The notes under the pieces were generated by a model. It was not told where the DNA came from. It was given only the letters and a program-made list of their open reading frames with translations, and did no database searches. From the NCBI RefSeq assembly GCF_963855985.1, contig NC_087109.1, positions 2,686,001 to 2,750,000 on the forward strand: 64,000 nt of DNA, written 5' to 3'. The position numbers were made by a program, and so were the translations under genes. This document shows positions 23,390 to 34,930 of this stretch, in pieces (within the stretch, counting starts at the first letter, position 1; every line of letters begins with the position of its first letter). This DNA is from Ostrinia nubilalis (lineage: Eukaryota; Arthropoda; Insecta; Lepidoptera; Crambidae).

Positions 23390-25370
23390 ATGTGGTCAAA
23401 AGTGAAGCAAGAATACCGAAAAATGTTACCAAAACAGCTCCAAAAACTTAACTCGAAAATGAACTGTAATGTCATTCCAATAAAAGTGCAATCAAAGCAG
23501 AAAAATATCATCAACAATGAATATGTCCTCAACAATTATTTGGAAAAGGACATACAATCATTACTTAGACCCTTAGGACTACCTCCGTTTCTGATTCATT
23601 CAAAGTTCAATATAAGTGACAATTTTATCACCCCAAAGCGATATATCCATCACATTTTAACGTTCATCATCACTTTTGGATTAATCATTGTACCAATTTT
23701 CATAAAAGGCATAAATCCGATTCAAGTACTCAATGACACATTTCTTATCACTACTGCTACAATCATTTATATCAAAAACATTGTTGATTCTGTCGTCAGT
23801 GTGGACATGATTGTGAAAATACAGTCAGCCAGAAAATATATAAAGAGTAAGAATGACATGAAAATGGCTATAGCTGTCAATTGGATTGTCTTCGCAATTT
23901 TTCTATCTGCTTTCTTAGTTAGGGGATGTTTTCTAATAATTACAGATGGCATGTTTATTTTCTTAATGAGCGATATGATTCTGACATCTATTGACCTTTT
24001 ATTTGTGACTGCTTGGAGAATCATGGCGTTGTTGAGAATGACTTTAGATTTGTGGATGAAGGAGATGCAAGTCCGAAAACTATTTTCAATCAACGAATTG
24101 GATGAAACAGTGTTCATTGAAAACTGGAATGAAATGAGAAAAATGTATAATGATTTATCAGATGCATTGACTGCGTACAAAAAAGTATTTTCTGGACCGG
24201 TAAGGTTTTCTAAATTTCCAACCTTTTTTACCCACTACGAGTAAACTCTTGCCCTGCATTTCACCCGTTGGAAAGTGATGACCAGGTTGAAAGTGAAACC
24301 ATTTTTGTGTTCTTCTTATCTATCTATCTATATAAATAAAAATGAATTGCTGTTCATTAGTCTGATTAAAACTTGAGAACGGCTGGACCGATTGAGCTGA
24401 TTTTGGTTTTAAAATGTTTGTCGTAGTCCAGGGTAGGTCTAAACGGTGAGCAAATAAGGAAAAATTGCGATGGCTTATTTATTGCCTTTAAGGCGGAACA
24501 GAGTTCGCCGGGTCAGCTAGTTTTAAATAAAATTCAACTCTATTTTACTTTGTTTCTTTGATTACAGGTTGTGTTATACGTGGTCTTCAAGTTTTATGAG
24601 TCGATGATGTTTTTGAATGTTTTTATACTATATGATCTGAAAGATTTAAATCAATTGTACGTAAGTTTGTTAATTTTTAACCGACTTCAACAAAAGAAGA
24701 AGGTTCTCATAATGTATTAGATCGCCTCGTCCAATACAGGGTAGGTACATTATAAATTTTATTTTTCAGTGATGTTACAATGATATTACCAATCTCAATT
24801 GCTTTCAAAAACGTGCTATTGATATGGTATTTGAGTCAAGAATGTGAAAAACTATACACGTCTGTCAATACAATCGATGTTATGTGTTTGACAGTTTTAT
24901 CACGTAGTGATGTTTCAGGTATTATTATTGACAATCCTATTTTTTAAGAAAAGTTAGATTATTTGCTAGCACTATTAGGTAATTTATTTTAACCTTACAA
25001 AGAAAGCCTTTATCGCATAATCACATTTTTTTTTCATTTACACTTGTAGAAGTTTATTTCCTCCCACACAGTCGGATCTTTACTCGTTTATGACAAAAAC
25101 TTTTTAATTACATAAACCTGTGTTTTTTTTTTGTGTTGAAAGTTTCCATTTTAAGCTTAGAATTTATGGAGTTGATATGACTAAATGATTTGATTTTCTA
25201 TTTCAGAAGAACAACGTAGGATGAAGACGTACTTATTGCGTATGAACCGCGTGTACTTCGCAAAATTTTGTCCATATTCTCTTATCACGGTGGACGCTTC
25301 TTTGCCGGTCACCTTCGCTCGACAAATTGTATTTTATTTTATAGTTCAACTACAATTTGTTTTTTTGTAG
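23390..25370 (+). CDS. Gustatory receptor C (4 exons, 403 aa)
   Basis: Exons 23390-24199, 24568-24656, 24770-24918 and 25207-25370 give 1212 bases, open throughout. I start at ATG 23390 rather than the GTG six bases before because A and B begin MWSKVKQ at the same place. It is a 7-TM gustatory receptor nearly identical to B over exons 2-4. Differences are a longer N-terminus and two extra residues near 183-195 (CFLIITDGMFIFLMSD). The C-terminus is VDASLPVTFARQ..YFIVQLQFVFL. Intron 1 carries a Lep1-like Helitron absent from A and B. The 3' flank has AATAAA at 25458-25463. This is a recent tandem copy of B. Ligand unknown. Confidence 0.87.
24327..24521 (+). mobile_element. Lep1-like non-autonomous Helitron
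   Basis: It begins TCTATATAAATAAAAATGAA with GAATTGCTGTTC, has GAGAACGGCTGGACCGATTG, and ends GGTCAGCTAGT after a hairpin (GGCGGAAC/GTTCGCC). These are Helitron features (5' TC, 3' hairpin, CTAGT end) and the lepidopteran Lep1 wording. It inserted at an A/T site in Gr C intron 1. The exact 5' end is blurred by a (TATC)n run. Confidence 0.75.
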
Positions 25371-25845
25371 AAGTTTTAATACAATGTTTTCTTAATATTG
25401 CAATTTGTTTAAGCCTATAATAATTTAATGAGGCACAGATCAGTCTAGCCAATGATTAATAAAATCAACAGTTAATATGTTAGGCATCTAATGTTTATTG
25501 TGATGGTGATTTGTTGTTAATGTTTATGCAGAAGTCTAACACTAAAATTAATTATTATGATTCTCGATTGTAACACACAATAGAAATTTTTAAGTTACGA
25601 TAGAGTAAACGTAGTTTGTTTTTGACATCGGAAGTTTTATTTTCTATTTTCTTGATTCCAGGATCTGCTTGATCAACATAAATTGGTACTTAAAACCGTT
25701 CCATTTCTAGGTTCTCATACATAATGGTACGTGTAGAGTTTTCAGTTTCCTATTGTAAAGAGTAAACTAATTAGGTATTATTCAAAAAAGGCAGTCATAT
25801 TTACTTCTCCCAAAAATCTTTTGTTTAAATTAATTAATTTACGCA

Positions 25846-25970
25846 ATAGTCAAATCGTTCGTGACATCCAAAGTGACCAAAAATTTTACACCAACAACCT
25901 TATTCCAATTGTAACAAAGACTTTGGACGTCACGAACTATTAAATTTGATGCTGACTGTACCAGTAAAAA
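25846..25970. repeat. Palindromic element (possible MITE)
   Basis: GTTCGTGACATCCAAAGT on the left is mirrored by ACTTTGGACGTCACGAAC on the right, followed by GCTGACTGTACC. A related fragment is at 40830-40880. Confidence 0.55.
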
Positions 25971-26108
25971 ATCGCAATCACTATGTAAAACTGATGACAA
26001 CAACAATTACTTCAAAACGTTACCAAACCATTTAAATGGTAAAAGCAGTAAAAAGCGCTTGCTATAGAAAAAGCTTTAATAAAAACCAGTACCAAAATTA
26101 GTCGCAAC

Positions 26109-26399
26109 GTAGGGTTGCCAGGTGTCCGGCTTTAGCCGGACATGTTTGGCTTTTTAGAGACATGTCCGGCCTGTCCGGCTCTTGTTAGGCTTTTTCTGGC
26201 TGCCGCGCCTAGTCAAAAGCACACTCGTATCAAAATGCTGGGCTATTCAAAGATGATAGTACCTACTCACCTATGATACTAATTGCACCCCCCTCCCCCC
26301 GTAACATGGAAAAAAGGGCGTGTCCGGCTTTTAGGGCAAAATGTCCGGCTAAATTAAGCAATGAGTTTGGCTTTTGTGTTTTTGGACCAGGCAACCCTC
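26109..26399. mobile_element. hAT-type MITE, about 290 bp
   Basis: Ends are AGGGTTGCCAGGTGTCCGGC and CAGGCAACCCT, a common hAT terminal motif. Flanks TCGCAACG and TCGCAAGA look like a decayed 8-base duplication. The interior is rich in TGTCCGGCT. Confidence 0.6.
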
Positions 26400-26634
26400 G
26401 CAAGAAAGCTCCCGGAAGGACAAAGATAAGCGCTTTTGTCGAAAACGGATGTACCAATGTTGTATTTGCGATTTGCATTTGGACCGGGTGATTGTGTCTT
26501 TAACTGACGATTTCTGTAGTAGGTAGGTAGTATTTAAAATTTAACAAGATCCAATAATAGAAGGAATAAAGAATAAATTGGGGCAACTTAAAAAGTTTAT
26601 TCTACACAGCCAACATCATTTGAATATAACGAGA

Positions 26635-26698
26635 CTATTCTCACCCTCCTATGTAGCCAGGACCTACAGCTTGACTGCCAATAAAAACCCACGATGTG
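26635..26698 (-). repeat. W-family fragment
   Basis: It contains CCTATGTAGCCAGGACCTAC and CTTGACTGCCAATAAAAACC, part of W in reverse. Confidence 0.5.
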
Positions 26699-27417
26699 CA
26701 TTTGTGCAATGAGCATTTCAGCTAGTTCAAACAAAGCTGTAACGTAAACGAAGCGCAATTGCGCCTTTGAGTTAAAGCTGACAGAAAGATAATTTTTCTC
26801 ACACGCAAGTCAAACGCTTCACGAATATTTGCTGTGTTTTAGTTTAAAAATAAGGTGTTCGGACTTTTAGTGAAAAGTGCATAATTCCGTTGTTTTGTCT
26901 TTGTTTACGCGTGAACTTTACCGCGATACCGAATTGTACTTCAGCTGGAATGACATTGGAGCGTAACTGGAGTATACACTCGAGATGAGAGACGAACGAA
27001 TAGGAGACATTACAAATTAGCGTAATCGAGGCGCTGGTTTCTTCATTAGTAGTGTGTGGAATCCTAAAAACACAATTTATAGTCCCCGTTTCATAGTAGT
27101 AGACTAGACACACATTATCCGGCATTGTTTTCCTCTTCCGATGCCACTAGGTAGTGGTTTCTAATCAGTGCTTAGTAATTATCTAGCTTAGCCTAGCCTA
27201 ATGGAAAGGATTGTGTCTCTTTTAAAGCAAATGTACCTACGCCTCTGTAGTTGAAAAGCTGGACTTTATAGATCTGGAAGTCTTGGGTAAATTTCCAAAG
27301 GTTCTATTTAAAAATCTCTTTTCATGATTGGTCACAGTTTGTAAAGGGTATTTCTGTAAAAGGTGTGAAATATTATTTCATAAGTGTCAAAAGAAAACCT
27401 GTCTCCTGTCCTCCTTT
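26699..27417. other. No gene recognised
   Basis: A 94-codon minus-strand ORF (27125-26844) has no recognisable domain and I do not call it. No terminal repeats were seen. Confidence 0.35.
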
Positions 27418-27770
27418 TAGGTCTGTCAAGAAAAATACAAAAAACGGGCCTATTCCCACCACTCGTTCCCACCGCTGCAACTCCTGTGTAGCCAGGATCT
27501 ACAGCTTGACCACCAATCAACCAACCTGTAAAGGTCAAGTTTGGACCCGCAACGAAATTAATCGGAAGAACATAGGACGAGAAATACAAGTACTTATTTG
27601 AAAATAACTTGAAAAGTAAATACAAGTTCAATATTTTCCTCTTCGAAAACCTCTATAGCACTTTGAAATATCATCCGAAGTTAGTGAAAAGCTTCTTTTA
27701 AGTTTCTACAAAATGGCTTAAGCTCAAGTTACAGTTAGTACCGTGTTGAAAGCTCTCACAATTTTCGTTA
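27418..27770 (-). repeat. Inverted-repeat unit, right copy
   Basis: Reverse complement of 22385-22770, with the W repeat at 27446-27585. Similarity ends near GAGCTCTCACAATTTT. With its partner it brackets Gr C. Confidence 0.7.
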
Positions 27771-28320
27771 GATATTTTCTTTTTCTATTAGAATCTTCTC
27801 TTTTTATATCCTTGGAACTTATTCTTGGAACTATAATATGAAAAATAATAATATTCTAATTATTCTGCTAATCATTTCATCAATTTTTTTATAATTATGA
27901 TGATGATATTTTATTTGCCCACCATTAGGTTCCAGCCAGCTTAGTTACTGAACACGTTAGCTTTCTGCCTAGTTTAACCTATGAAACACTCAAAAATATA
28001 TAATACCCTTAATCGATCACAAGCTACTCGATTCTATGTGAAAACACAACACTATCGGATTATCATAACCATATTTCGATGCGAAATATTTTGGCCCGCT
28101 CACACTTTTCCGATTTCTCCCGAGACCCACGTATCGATAAAACTGTAAATAACTGATGCAGAATTCGGGTGTGTAAGAGCTTATTTATGCGATCTGGCAT
28201 ATCATGGGTTAAGTGGAGAAATCAATTATTAATTGGGTAGTTACTGTACTATTAAATACCTTGTGCAAGTTGTGTATAATCATTATCAGGTCATTTAGCC
28301 TTTACTGCAAGAGTACGTAC
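27771..28320. other. No gene recognised
   Basis: AT-rich intergenic sequence without exon or repeat signature. Confidence 0.35.
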
Positions 28321-28324
28321 GCTC

Positions 28325-28520
28325 TTTCGTTCCAAATGACGTCCACTGCTGGACAAAGGACTCCCCCAAAGATTTCAATAATGACCGGTCCTGCGCTGCC
28401 CGCATCCAGGTTCTTCACTAGATTGTCGGTCCACCTAGTGGGAGGCCTGCCCATGCTCGAGAACTTTTCTGCCCCGACGGCCATCGTCTCTACGAGCTAT
28501 GTGCCCCGCCCACTGCCACT
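28325..28520 (-). repeat. RTE-type LINE 3' fragment
   Basis: Reverse copy with GACGTCCACTGCTGGACAAA and GGTCCACCTAGTGGGAGGCC. It extends past the tail into CTACGAGCTATGTGCCCCGC, ORF2 sequence further upstream. Confidence 0.65.
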
Positions 28521-29120
28521 TGATTTTAGCAATTCTGCAAGCTATGCATGTCGGTCACTTTGGTTCTCCTGCGGATCTCCTCATTTACCATATTCAGTTC
28601 ATTTATTGACCCATAGCAACTATGGTTGATATTATAAAAGATCAACTATACCTATCTTCTTTTATTAATCTCGAAACTTTGTGAAGATCGATGTGTATTG
28701 TTACACCTTCTGGCAAAAACAAATAAACAGATGGTTAACCTTAAGAAACTTTCCAAAGTTATAAAATTATGTTACATATCCGAATGGCACATAAGCTGTA
28801 ATCTTTAAAGAAGCCTTGGGCAGAAGCTAGTTATTCAATATTCCCAAAAAATGCCTTCAGACCACAATCCTTGTCTATATTTTAAAATATAATACTGTTT
28901 TCTTCGATGAATCAGCAGTTCAGTCCATCAATCTATTTTATGTATCACTGGGGAACCAAAAACCGATAATGGTGCTCAATAATGCATGTGGGCAGTTCGA
29001 ACGAGATGTTACAAGGAAAAATGCCTTTCAGTTCGACTCAAACACAATATTGTTTGATAACTTTATTCTATTTTAAAATGCTATAGAGCTCTGAAGATAT
29101 TTTTCGCCTATTTTTCACAA
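28521..29120. other. No gene recognised
   Basis: No supported feature. Confidence 0.35.
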
Positions 29121-29127
29121 AAGATTA

Positions 29128-29271
29128 ACGCCCTTATTCACAAACATTACTATGAGGTCTTACAGTGCGCGTGGACGCACAGGGTGACACACGAACCAAT
29201 CAGACTCTATTCAACGCTGTGCGTTCGATTTGCTGCTTCACTTAAGCAAGCAACGTTTGTGAATACGGGCG
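29128..29271. mobile_element. M1 MITE copy
   Basis: ACGCCCTTATTCACAAAC and GTTTGTGAATACGGGCG form the ends, with TTA on both sides. The inner part has GTGCGCGTGGACGCACAGGG and GCTGTGCGTTCGATTTGCTG. Confidence 0.75.
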
Positions 29272-29294
29272 TTAGTAATATTTAGTAGTCTGTG

Positions 29295-29420
29295 CTGCCG
29301 CATCCAAGCGTTTGCTACCTTGCTTCCACCAGGTTGTTATTCCACCAAGTGCCTACCAGTGATCTGCCTGCACTTCGTCTTCCAGACTGAAAAAAAAATC
29401 TGTTCTACGAGCCCTGCTCA
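29295..29420 (-). repeat. Degraded RTE-type fragment
   Basis: GCCGCATCCAAGCGTTTGCT and CACCAAGTGCCTACCAGTGA resemble the RTE tail in reverse, with many changes. Confidence 0.35.
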
Positions 29421-29548
29421 CTGCCACTTGAGTTAGCGATTCTATGCTTACAGGTCAACAAATACAGTTCATAGCAGACTTATCAACTCGGAGAGGGATA
29501 AACACCGTATCGCCTTTTGCGTGCTCTCAAACGCGAGGCCAGGCGTTT

Positions 29549-29692
29549 AACGCCCGTATTTACAAACTATACCTACTATGAGATCTCACAGTGCGCGTGG
29601 ACGCACAGGGTGACACAAGAACCAATCACAGAGCTCTATTCAACGCTGTGCGTTCGATTTGCTGCTTTCTTTTGTGAACGAGCGTAAGTTAC
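29549..29692. mobile_element. M1 MITE copy
   Basis: Left end AACGCCCGTATTTACAAAC; the right end is shortened to TTTGTGAACGAGCG. The interior matches 29128-29271. Confidence 0.65.
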
Positions 29693-29817
29693 GGTGTGGA
29701 TACCTAAATGTGCTTTACAGTATAGAGGTTGATAAATGTACGACGACCTTAAAGGATACAAAAACCATAATTTTAATAAAGATGAAGATACTACTATCCA
29801 TAATTATATTGTTTTAA

Positions 29818-29970
29818 ACGTTCATGGTCACTAACATAAATTATTATTACTGACAGGATTGCTACCATGTAGGTACCTTAATTTTGAGTTTCCGATATTT
29901 CGGCACTAATTCTCAACTTAACTCAAAATTAAGGTACATACATGGTAGCAATCCCGTCAGAATAATTATT
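29818..29970. mobile_element. Palindromic P element
   Basis: GACAGGATTGCTACCATGTA plus GGTACCTTAATTTTGAG is mirrored by CTCAAAATTAAGGTACATAC and ATGGTAGCAATCCCGTC. A related copy is at 61088-61270. Confidence 0.6.
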
Positions 29971-30569
29971 CTGCTATCCATTCTTGGAGAATAGATCCAA
30001 TCTTCCATTTGACTGATGATGATGAATGATACAATTTTATTGTTATTCCAAACACATGTATTCAACATCCTACAAAAACTCAAATTGTAGTTGAATTATA
30101 AAAAAGAAGACAATTTGCTGAGCATAGTTGACTGGCAGAGAAGCATCCATCGTGAACATAGAACATGCGACCACCTTTGTGAAGTAAGCACGGTTCATAC
30201 GCAAAATGTTCTTTTTCATTCTCTTTTGTGCTTCTGTAACAGAAAAAATAGGGTATAAGAAAATGGTGCGGAGAATAAAGGGAGTATAAAGAATCCTGAT
30301 AAAGGAGTAGGAGTGTTTTCATAGGGGTCACTTAAAAATTAGGGATTGACGGTGAAAACGGGCATAAGATCCACAGCTTATTGGGCCATTCTGACTGAGC
30401 AAAAGCAAGTCAGAGTAGATGGCAATGGCCACGAAAATTGTAGTCGACAAAATAACGCTCATATCGTTTTACAGTCCAATGAAAAGTTGTTATTCATATT
30501 CCGACGTGATCATGCTGTAACACTTTAATTCAACCACACATCATCACCATCATCATCATTTCAGTCATA

Positions 30570-30640
30570 CTGCTGAACGTCATAGGCCTCCCCCAATGAT
30601 TTCCACAAAGGCCGGTTGGTAACGGCCTGCATCCAGCCCC
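30570..30640 (-). repeat. RTE-type fragment in Gr D intron
   Basis: ATAGGCCTCCCCCAATGATT and GGCCTGCATCCAGC are the reverse RTE/SINE tail. Confidence 0.5.
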
Positions 30641-30837
30641 ACACAATCTATAAATTTGTGACAGTTTTATTTTAGAAATCGCTTCCCGGAGCAAGGCGAA
30701 GCGATTTCAGAATTATAACAGTCATGATTGTTGTATTGAACAACTTTGATGAAAGATACGTAGCAGGATATCATGGCATTTCCATGGCATGTATCAGGAA
30801 ATTTTCCTCCAGTAAAAAGGTTTCCAGTAGTGGAAAG

Positions 30838-31015
30838 CGCAGCGTAGCACGTCCACCCACAAGGTGGACCGACGACCTCATAAAGGTAGGAGGAAAGCAT
30901 TGTATGCAGGCCGCTACCAACCGGCCATTGTGGAAATCATTGAGGAAGGCCCTCAGATCATAGAAGGGAAAGGCCTATACTCAGCAGTGGACGTCCTATG
31001 TCTGAAGATGATGAT
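30838..31015 (+). repeat. RTE-type LINE tail in Gr D intron
   Basis: It encodes RPPTRWTDDLIKVGGKHCMQ and ends with TCAGCAGTGGACGTCCTATG and (GATGAT). Confidence 0.65.
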
Positions 31016-31244
31016 GAAAAAAGATTTTACAGTAACATTAACACTTCACCTGAAGTTGATCCACGCCTCAGAATCGTCAAGCACATGATGTCCACTGCCT
31101 TCACTGATATGTAAAGCCTTTGAAATTCTTGACTCAAAAACCATATCAACCACCAATTTTTGGTGGCCGACAGTGTGGTATATAATAGGCCAGTTATTTT
31201 AATTTCTCCCTGAAATTCGAGTTAAATATTTTATGTTAAATATT

Positions 31245-31370
31245 AGGCCTCCCACTCGGTGGACCGACGGTCAGAAAGGTCGCGGGAGGCGTCATCAGAG
31301 CTGCAGAGGACTGGTCGTTGTGGAGGCCTTTGTCCAAAAGTGGCCGGTATTTGGTTGAAACGAACGAATA
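31245..31370 (+). repeat. RTE-type LINE tail in Gr D intron 2
   Basis: GCCTCCCACTCGGTGGACCG then GGTCGCGGGAGGCGTC; it ends about where GGTTGAAACGAACGAA occurs. It lies just upstream of the acceptor of exon 3 on the opposite strand. Confidence 0.55.
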
Positions 31371-32858
31371 TTTTATTTGAACAGGACAGAAGAACAGAAC
31401 GTATACGAAATATCAAAGGCAAATTCAGAAAAAGGTCTTTTTAAGCGGGAAGATGACCATATAGCAATGTACACCAGGTCATCGGTTCATCGAGTTGTAC
31501 AGGATGCGGTATTGTAAAACAATGGGGTGAATTTTCTTCGCGAAGAAAACCTTCTTCTACTTATTATTATTCTGTATTAATCCTTCAAGATTCGCGAATC
31601 TAGACACAATAGATAATCAATTGTTATGACATTAATTAATGCCGTCTGGGACTCAATCGGTTAATAGTTAAAATTTTATTTATATTTTTCTTTTGGTTAC
31701 TTTCACGTGTGATGGGTGTTGTTTTACAAAACCACACTCTGTATAAAGGTACGTGGTAGAAATTCCAATACGCTTGACAAGCCCCGTATGAGTGTCATGA
31801 AATTTAATAATGAATTTATGATGGACTTACCGTCTGAAATATTCTTCCCAAATCATGTCCTATGTAATAATGCAGATGCAACTGTGTTTCATAAAACTTA
31901 AAGAATGCGTATACAACAATCTGTAAACATAAAACAGAGTTAGATAATGTGTCATTTTTTATATTTATCACGATCGAATGTCACATGCACAGATCAGATA
32001 AGCATAAGCAAGATAGCTTTAAGGAATGTATCGAAAATATACAAAAATTGTCCCTTACAGGTATTGAAAAAACCTTTTTGTACGAAGTCAGCGCATCTGC
32101 CAAGTGATGATACATCATTCTCATTTCTTTCCATTCCTCCTGAAAGACTGTTTCATCTACTACATTATTTGAAAACATTCTTCGGGCTTGCATCTCTTTA
32201 ATCCATAAATCCAGAGTAATCCTCAACAATGTCATTAATCTCCAAGCGCTTATGAGTAAAAGATCTAATGATGCCAAGTGCCAATCGCTGAATATATAAA
32301 TTTTAGAATCCCGAATCAAAAAGTATTCCCTAGCCATAAACCAGAAGACGTAGCAGCCAAAAATAATCCAGTTGATAACGACATGTTTCTTGATACCACG
32401 GCTGCTTAGCTTAGCACCACATATTTTCTGGCTGACTGGATCTTTAGAATCAAATCTATACTAGCGATGGAGTCGACAATATTTTTAGTATATAAGGTAA
32501 AAATACCGATGAAGAGAATTGTATTATTGAAAACATCGAGCAAATGCAAAATCTTTCTTACTGTCATCGAACTAACAATGAATCCTAAGCTAAGAAGAAT
32601 AGTGATTACATTGTAGGTGTAGGTCATTGGAGTGATGAAGTTGTTTCTGATATTGTACCTGGTGTGGATCATGAAGGGAGGGAGCCCTAAGGGTCTAAGG
32701 TATGATTGTATGTCTTGGTCTACATGGTTGTTAAGGACACACTCAAAACCGACTGCATTTATTTTCGTTGGTTTCGTTATGATCTTCGAAATATTCACGT
32801 TCCTTGCTTTTGGATTGTTTTTTGTTACCATTTCGGGTAAAAAAGTAATGGTAGGCAT

Positions 32859-33324
32859 ACTTTTATTAATTTCAAATTTTCAATCAAGCAAAAGATTAAG
32901 ATTTTTATTTTTTAACTCACTATAATTATTTCCCACTTCATTTTCGTGTGACTCAATTGTTTTTCATTTCTTTTGGATTTGACTATTTTTTAAATTTACT
33001 TCGTAGTATTGGTATTGGAAACCGTTCAGTACTACGTATGTCTACGAAATGATTATTTTTTGTTCTCTAATGATCAAGATAATCAATCAATTACCTATTA
33101 GGTATGTGTTGATGATTTATTACTTCTAAGGCTAACGACACACAAATAAAAGTTTTGATGGATGTTACACTTTTTAGAATTACTGAGGCTAATATTTGGC
33201 ATGTTAAGTTACAAGGTGTATGGATATAATTTTGATATTGTTGTCGATGGTCAGACAATAGCATTGGCAGAAATAAATCTTGTGAAGAGCTTGTAGAACC
33301 TAGAATCTAGAACCTAATTAGAGC
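32859..33324. other. 5' flank of Gr D, nothing else recognised
   Basis: AT-rich; no clear similarity to the A/B/C promoter arms was seen by eye. Confidence 0.35.
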
Positions 33325-33480
33325 GCTTTCACATTAGGGCGTTAGAAGCGCGACAATAGCGCGACAGCGGCATTGTACACACATTTTGTAATGTGAAGGC
33401 ATGCATCCGCTGTCACATAGTATGAAATTTTCGGCAGCGCGTCTGTCGCGCGTTTGTCGCGCTGCTAAATCGCCGAAAAT
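33325..33480. repeat. GC-rich imperfect palindrome
   Basis: GCGCGACAATAGCGCGACAG on the left is loosely mirrored by CTGTCGCGCGTTTGTCGCGC on the right. It resembles the other GC-rich MITEs here, but clean ends were not found. Confidence 0.4.
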
Positions 33481-34784
33481 ACATTTCCTTTTAAATAAGT
33501 CTTTTAGTCCAAGAATTTTTAAGTGAATATCACTGAAATTCCAAGAGTTAGTTTTCAGTGAACAACATAACTTGTTTCGAAGTTACATTTAAGTGCGCGG
33601 TTAAATAGCTGCAGTTAGCGTGAGTGAGCTGTTTACTGTCTGGTTAAATATTCAGTAACACGGTTTGAATTCTTTCGGCGGCGTGCAGTGTATACGGGCT
33701 ATTATGCCTACTTGGAGATATACTCTGCTATAGAGTTTCGAATAGTATGTAATAAAACTTTCGGATATTAAATTAAAAATCTAAAACGTTAAAATATCGG
33801 TATCGTTATAGCCAATGAGTTGCTGTCATAGTGACATTGACGTAATTTCAATGTCAAACTACACTCGACATCAAATAAATCGCACCTCCCGCGACAAGCA
33901 CTTTCAAACGTATGCATCCCCACTTCCCACCAATATTGGCACCATTTAAAAGCCTAGTTCTAAGCTTCATTTCATTAAAGGAAAGGTTTTTACCCCAAAA
34001 ATGTGTCTTTAGAAGGATCCAGAGTCACTTCTTCAAAAAATAGGCAGTTACGCTTGAGCCAACTTTTATGGCTATAAAACTGTTAAGTTGGGATTAATCG
34101 CTATCCATCTGTTAAAGAGGACACGTGTGATCATTATTTGGTTTTATAATCATAAAATTTGGTCTAATTAATCCCAGAGGTGAGCCCAAAGTGAGGTCTT
34201 TTTTCAAGTCACATTTATGGTATATGTTAAGAGCCATTTCACAAAAATATTCCGCGCGAATTTAGCTGAAAACTGTCAACGCAACGACAAAAGAGTAAAA
34301 AGAACGCCGAAATGGACAAAAAAATCTTGAACCGTGACCGTATTAAGACTTGATATAAGTAATTAATTTTAAGGTAGAATACGGTTAATAAACTTGATAA
34401 ATTAATTTAAAATTTTAATAGAGTTTATTTAGTCTTTTAAAGATTTTTATAATTCGATTAATAATGAAACACGACTAGGTATAATATGTAAAATATTATA
34501 TTAAGTACAAAATAAAGACAGTCAACATAGTGAAAAAAAATCTGCCCCCTTACAGCTCCATCATCGGACTCTGGATATCATTTAGGGACGAAATATTCGT
34601 CAAGGCGAATTACACAAGCCCAAACTCCATAGGGTTCTATTGTTTTGTTACGGAGTTGCAATGGAGGTGGCCATTGCAACTCCTCAAGATCCATTATCAG
34701 ACAGAGCTAAGAAATAAATAAATAAATATTATTGTTATTAAACAAATAACTAAAATAATTCATCTTACTATGTTACTTCTTACT

Positions 34785-34930
34785 AGTCTTACTAATATTA
34801 TAAATACGAAAGTTTGTGTGGATGTCAGGAATTCAGGATGTATGTTACTCTTTCACGCAAACACTACTGAACAGATTTTGATGAAACTTTACAGTACAGT
34901 ACAGCAGTATTAGCACAGAATACATAATAG
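34785..34930 (+). repeat. R-family dispersed repeat fragment
   Basis: TTACTAATATTATAAATACG, AAAGTTTGTGTGGATGTCAG, then GATTTTGATGAAACTTTACA: the forward version of the copy at 14345. Confidence 0.6.

Larger units (their letters stand above)
30070..32858 (-). pseudogene. Gustatory receptor D, frameshifted by a 5-bp duplication
   Basis: Exons 32858-32059, 31920-31831, 31209-31050 and 30233-30070. The N-terminus has DIQSYLRPLGLPPFMIHTRY. Exon 2 has FKFYETQLH. Exon 3 has ATKNWWLIWFLSQEFQRLY. Exon 4 has FTMDASLPVNYA and ends FIIQLQFEFL. Near 32410 the minus strand reads CTAAGCTAAG, a tandem repeat of CTAAG, which shifts the frame and meets TAA within four codons. Without the extra five bases the exons would total 1209 bases (402 residues), the family length, and nothing else is broken. 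Exon 2/3 splicing is phase 0 here, against phase 2 in A-C. Introns hold RTE-type fragments. It could be a young pseudogene, a null allele or a sequence error. No upstream mini-ORF like that of A-C was seen. Confidence 0.8.

Noticed and set aside
26844..27125. 94-codon minus ORF
   Set aside because: No domain, no splice context, no repeat partner.
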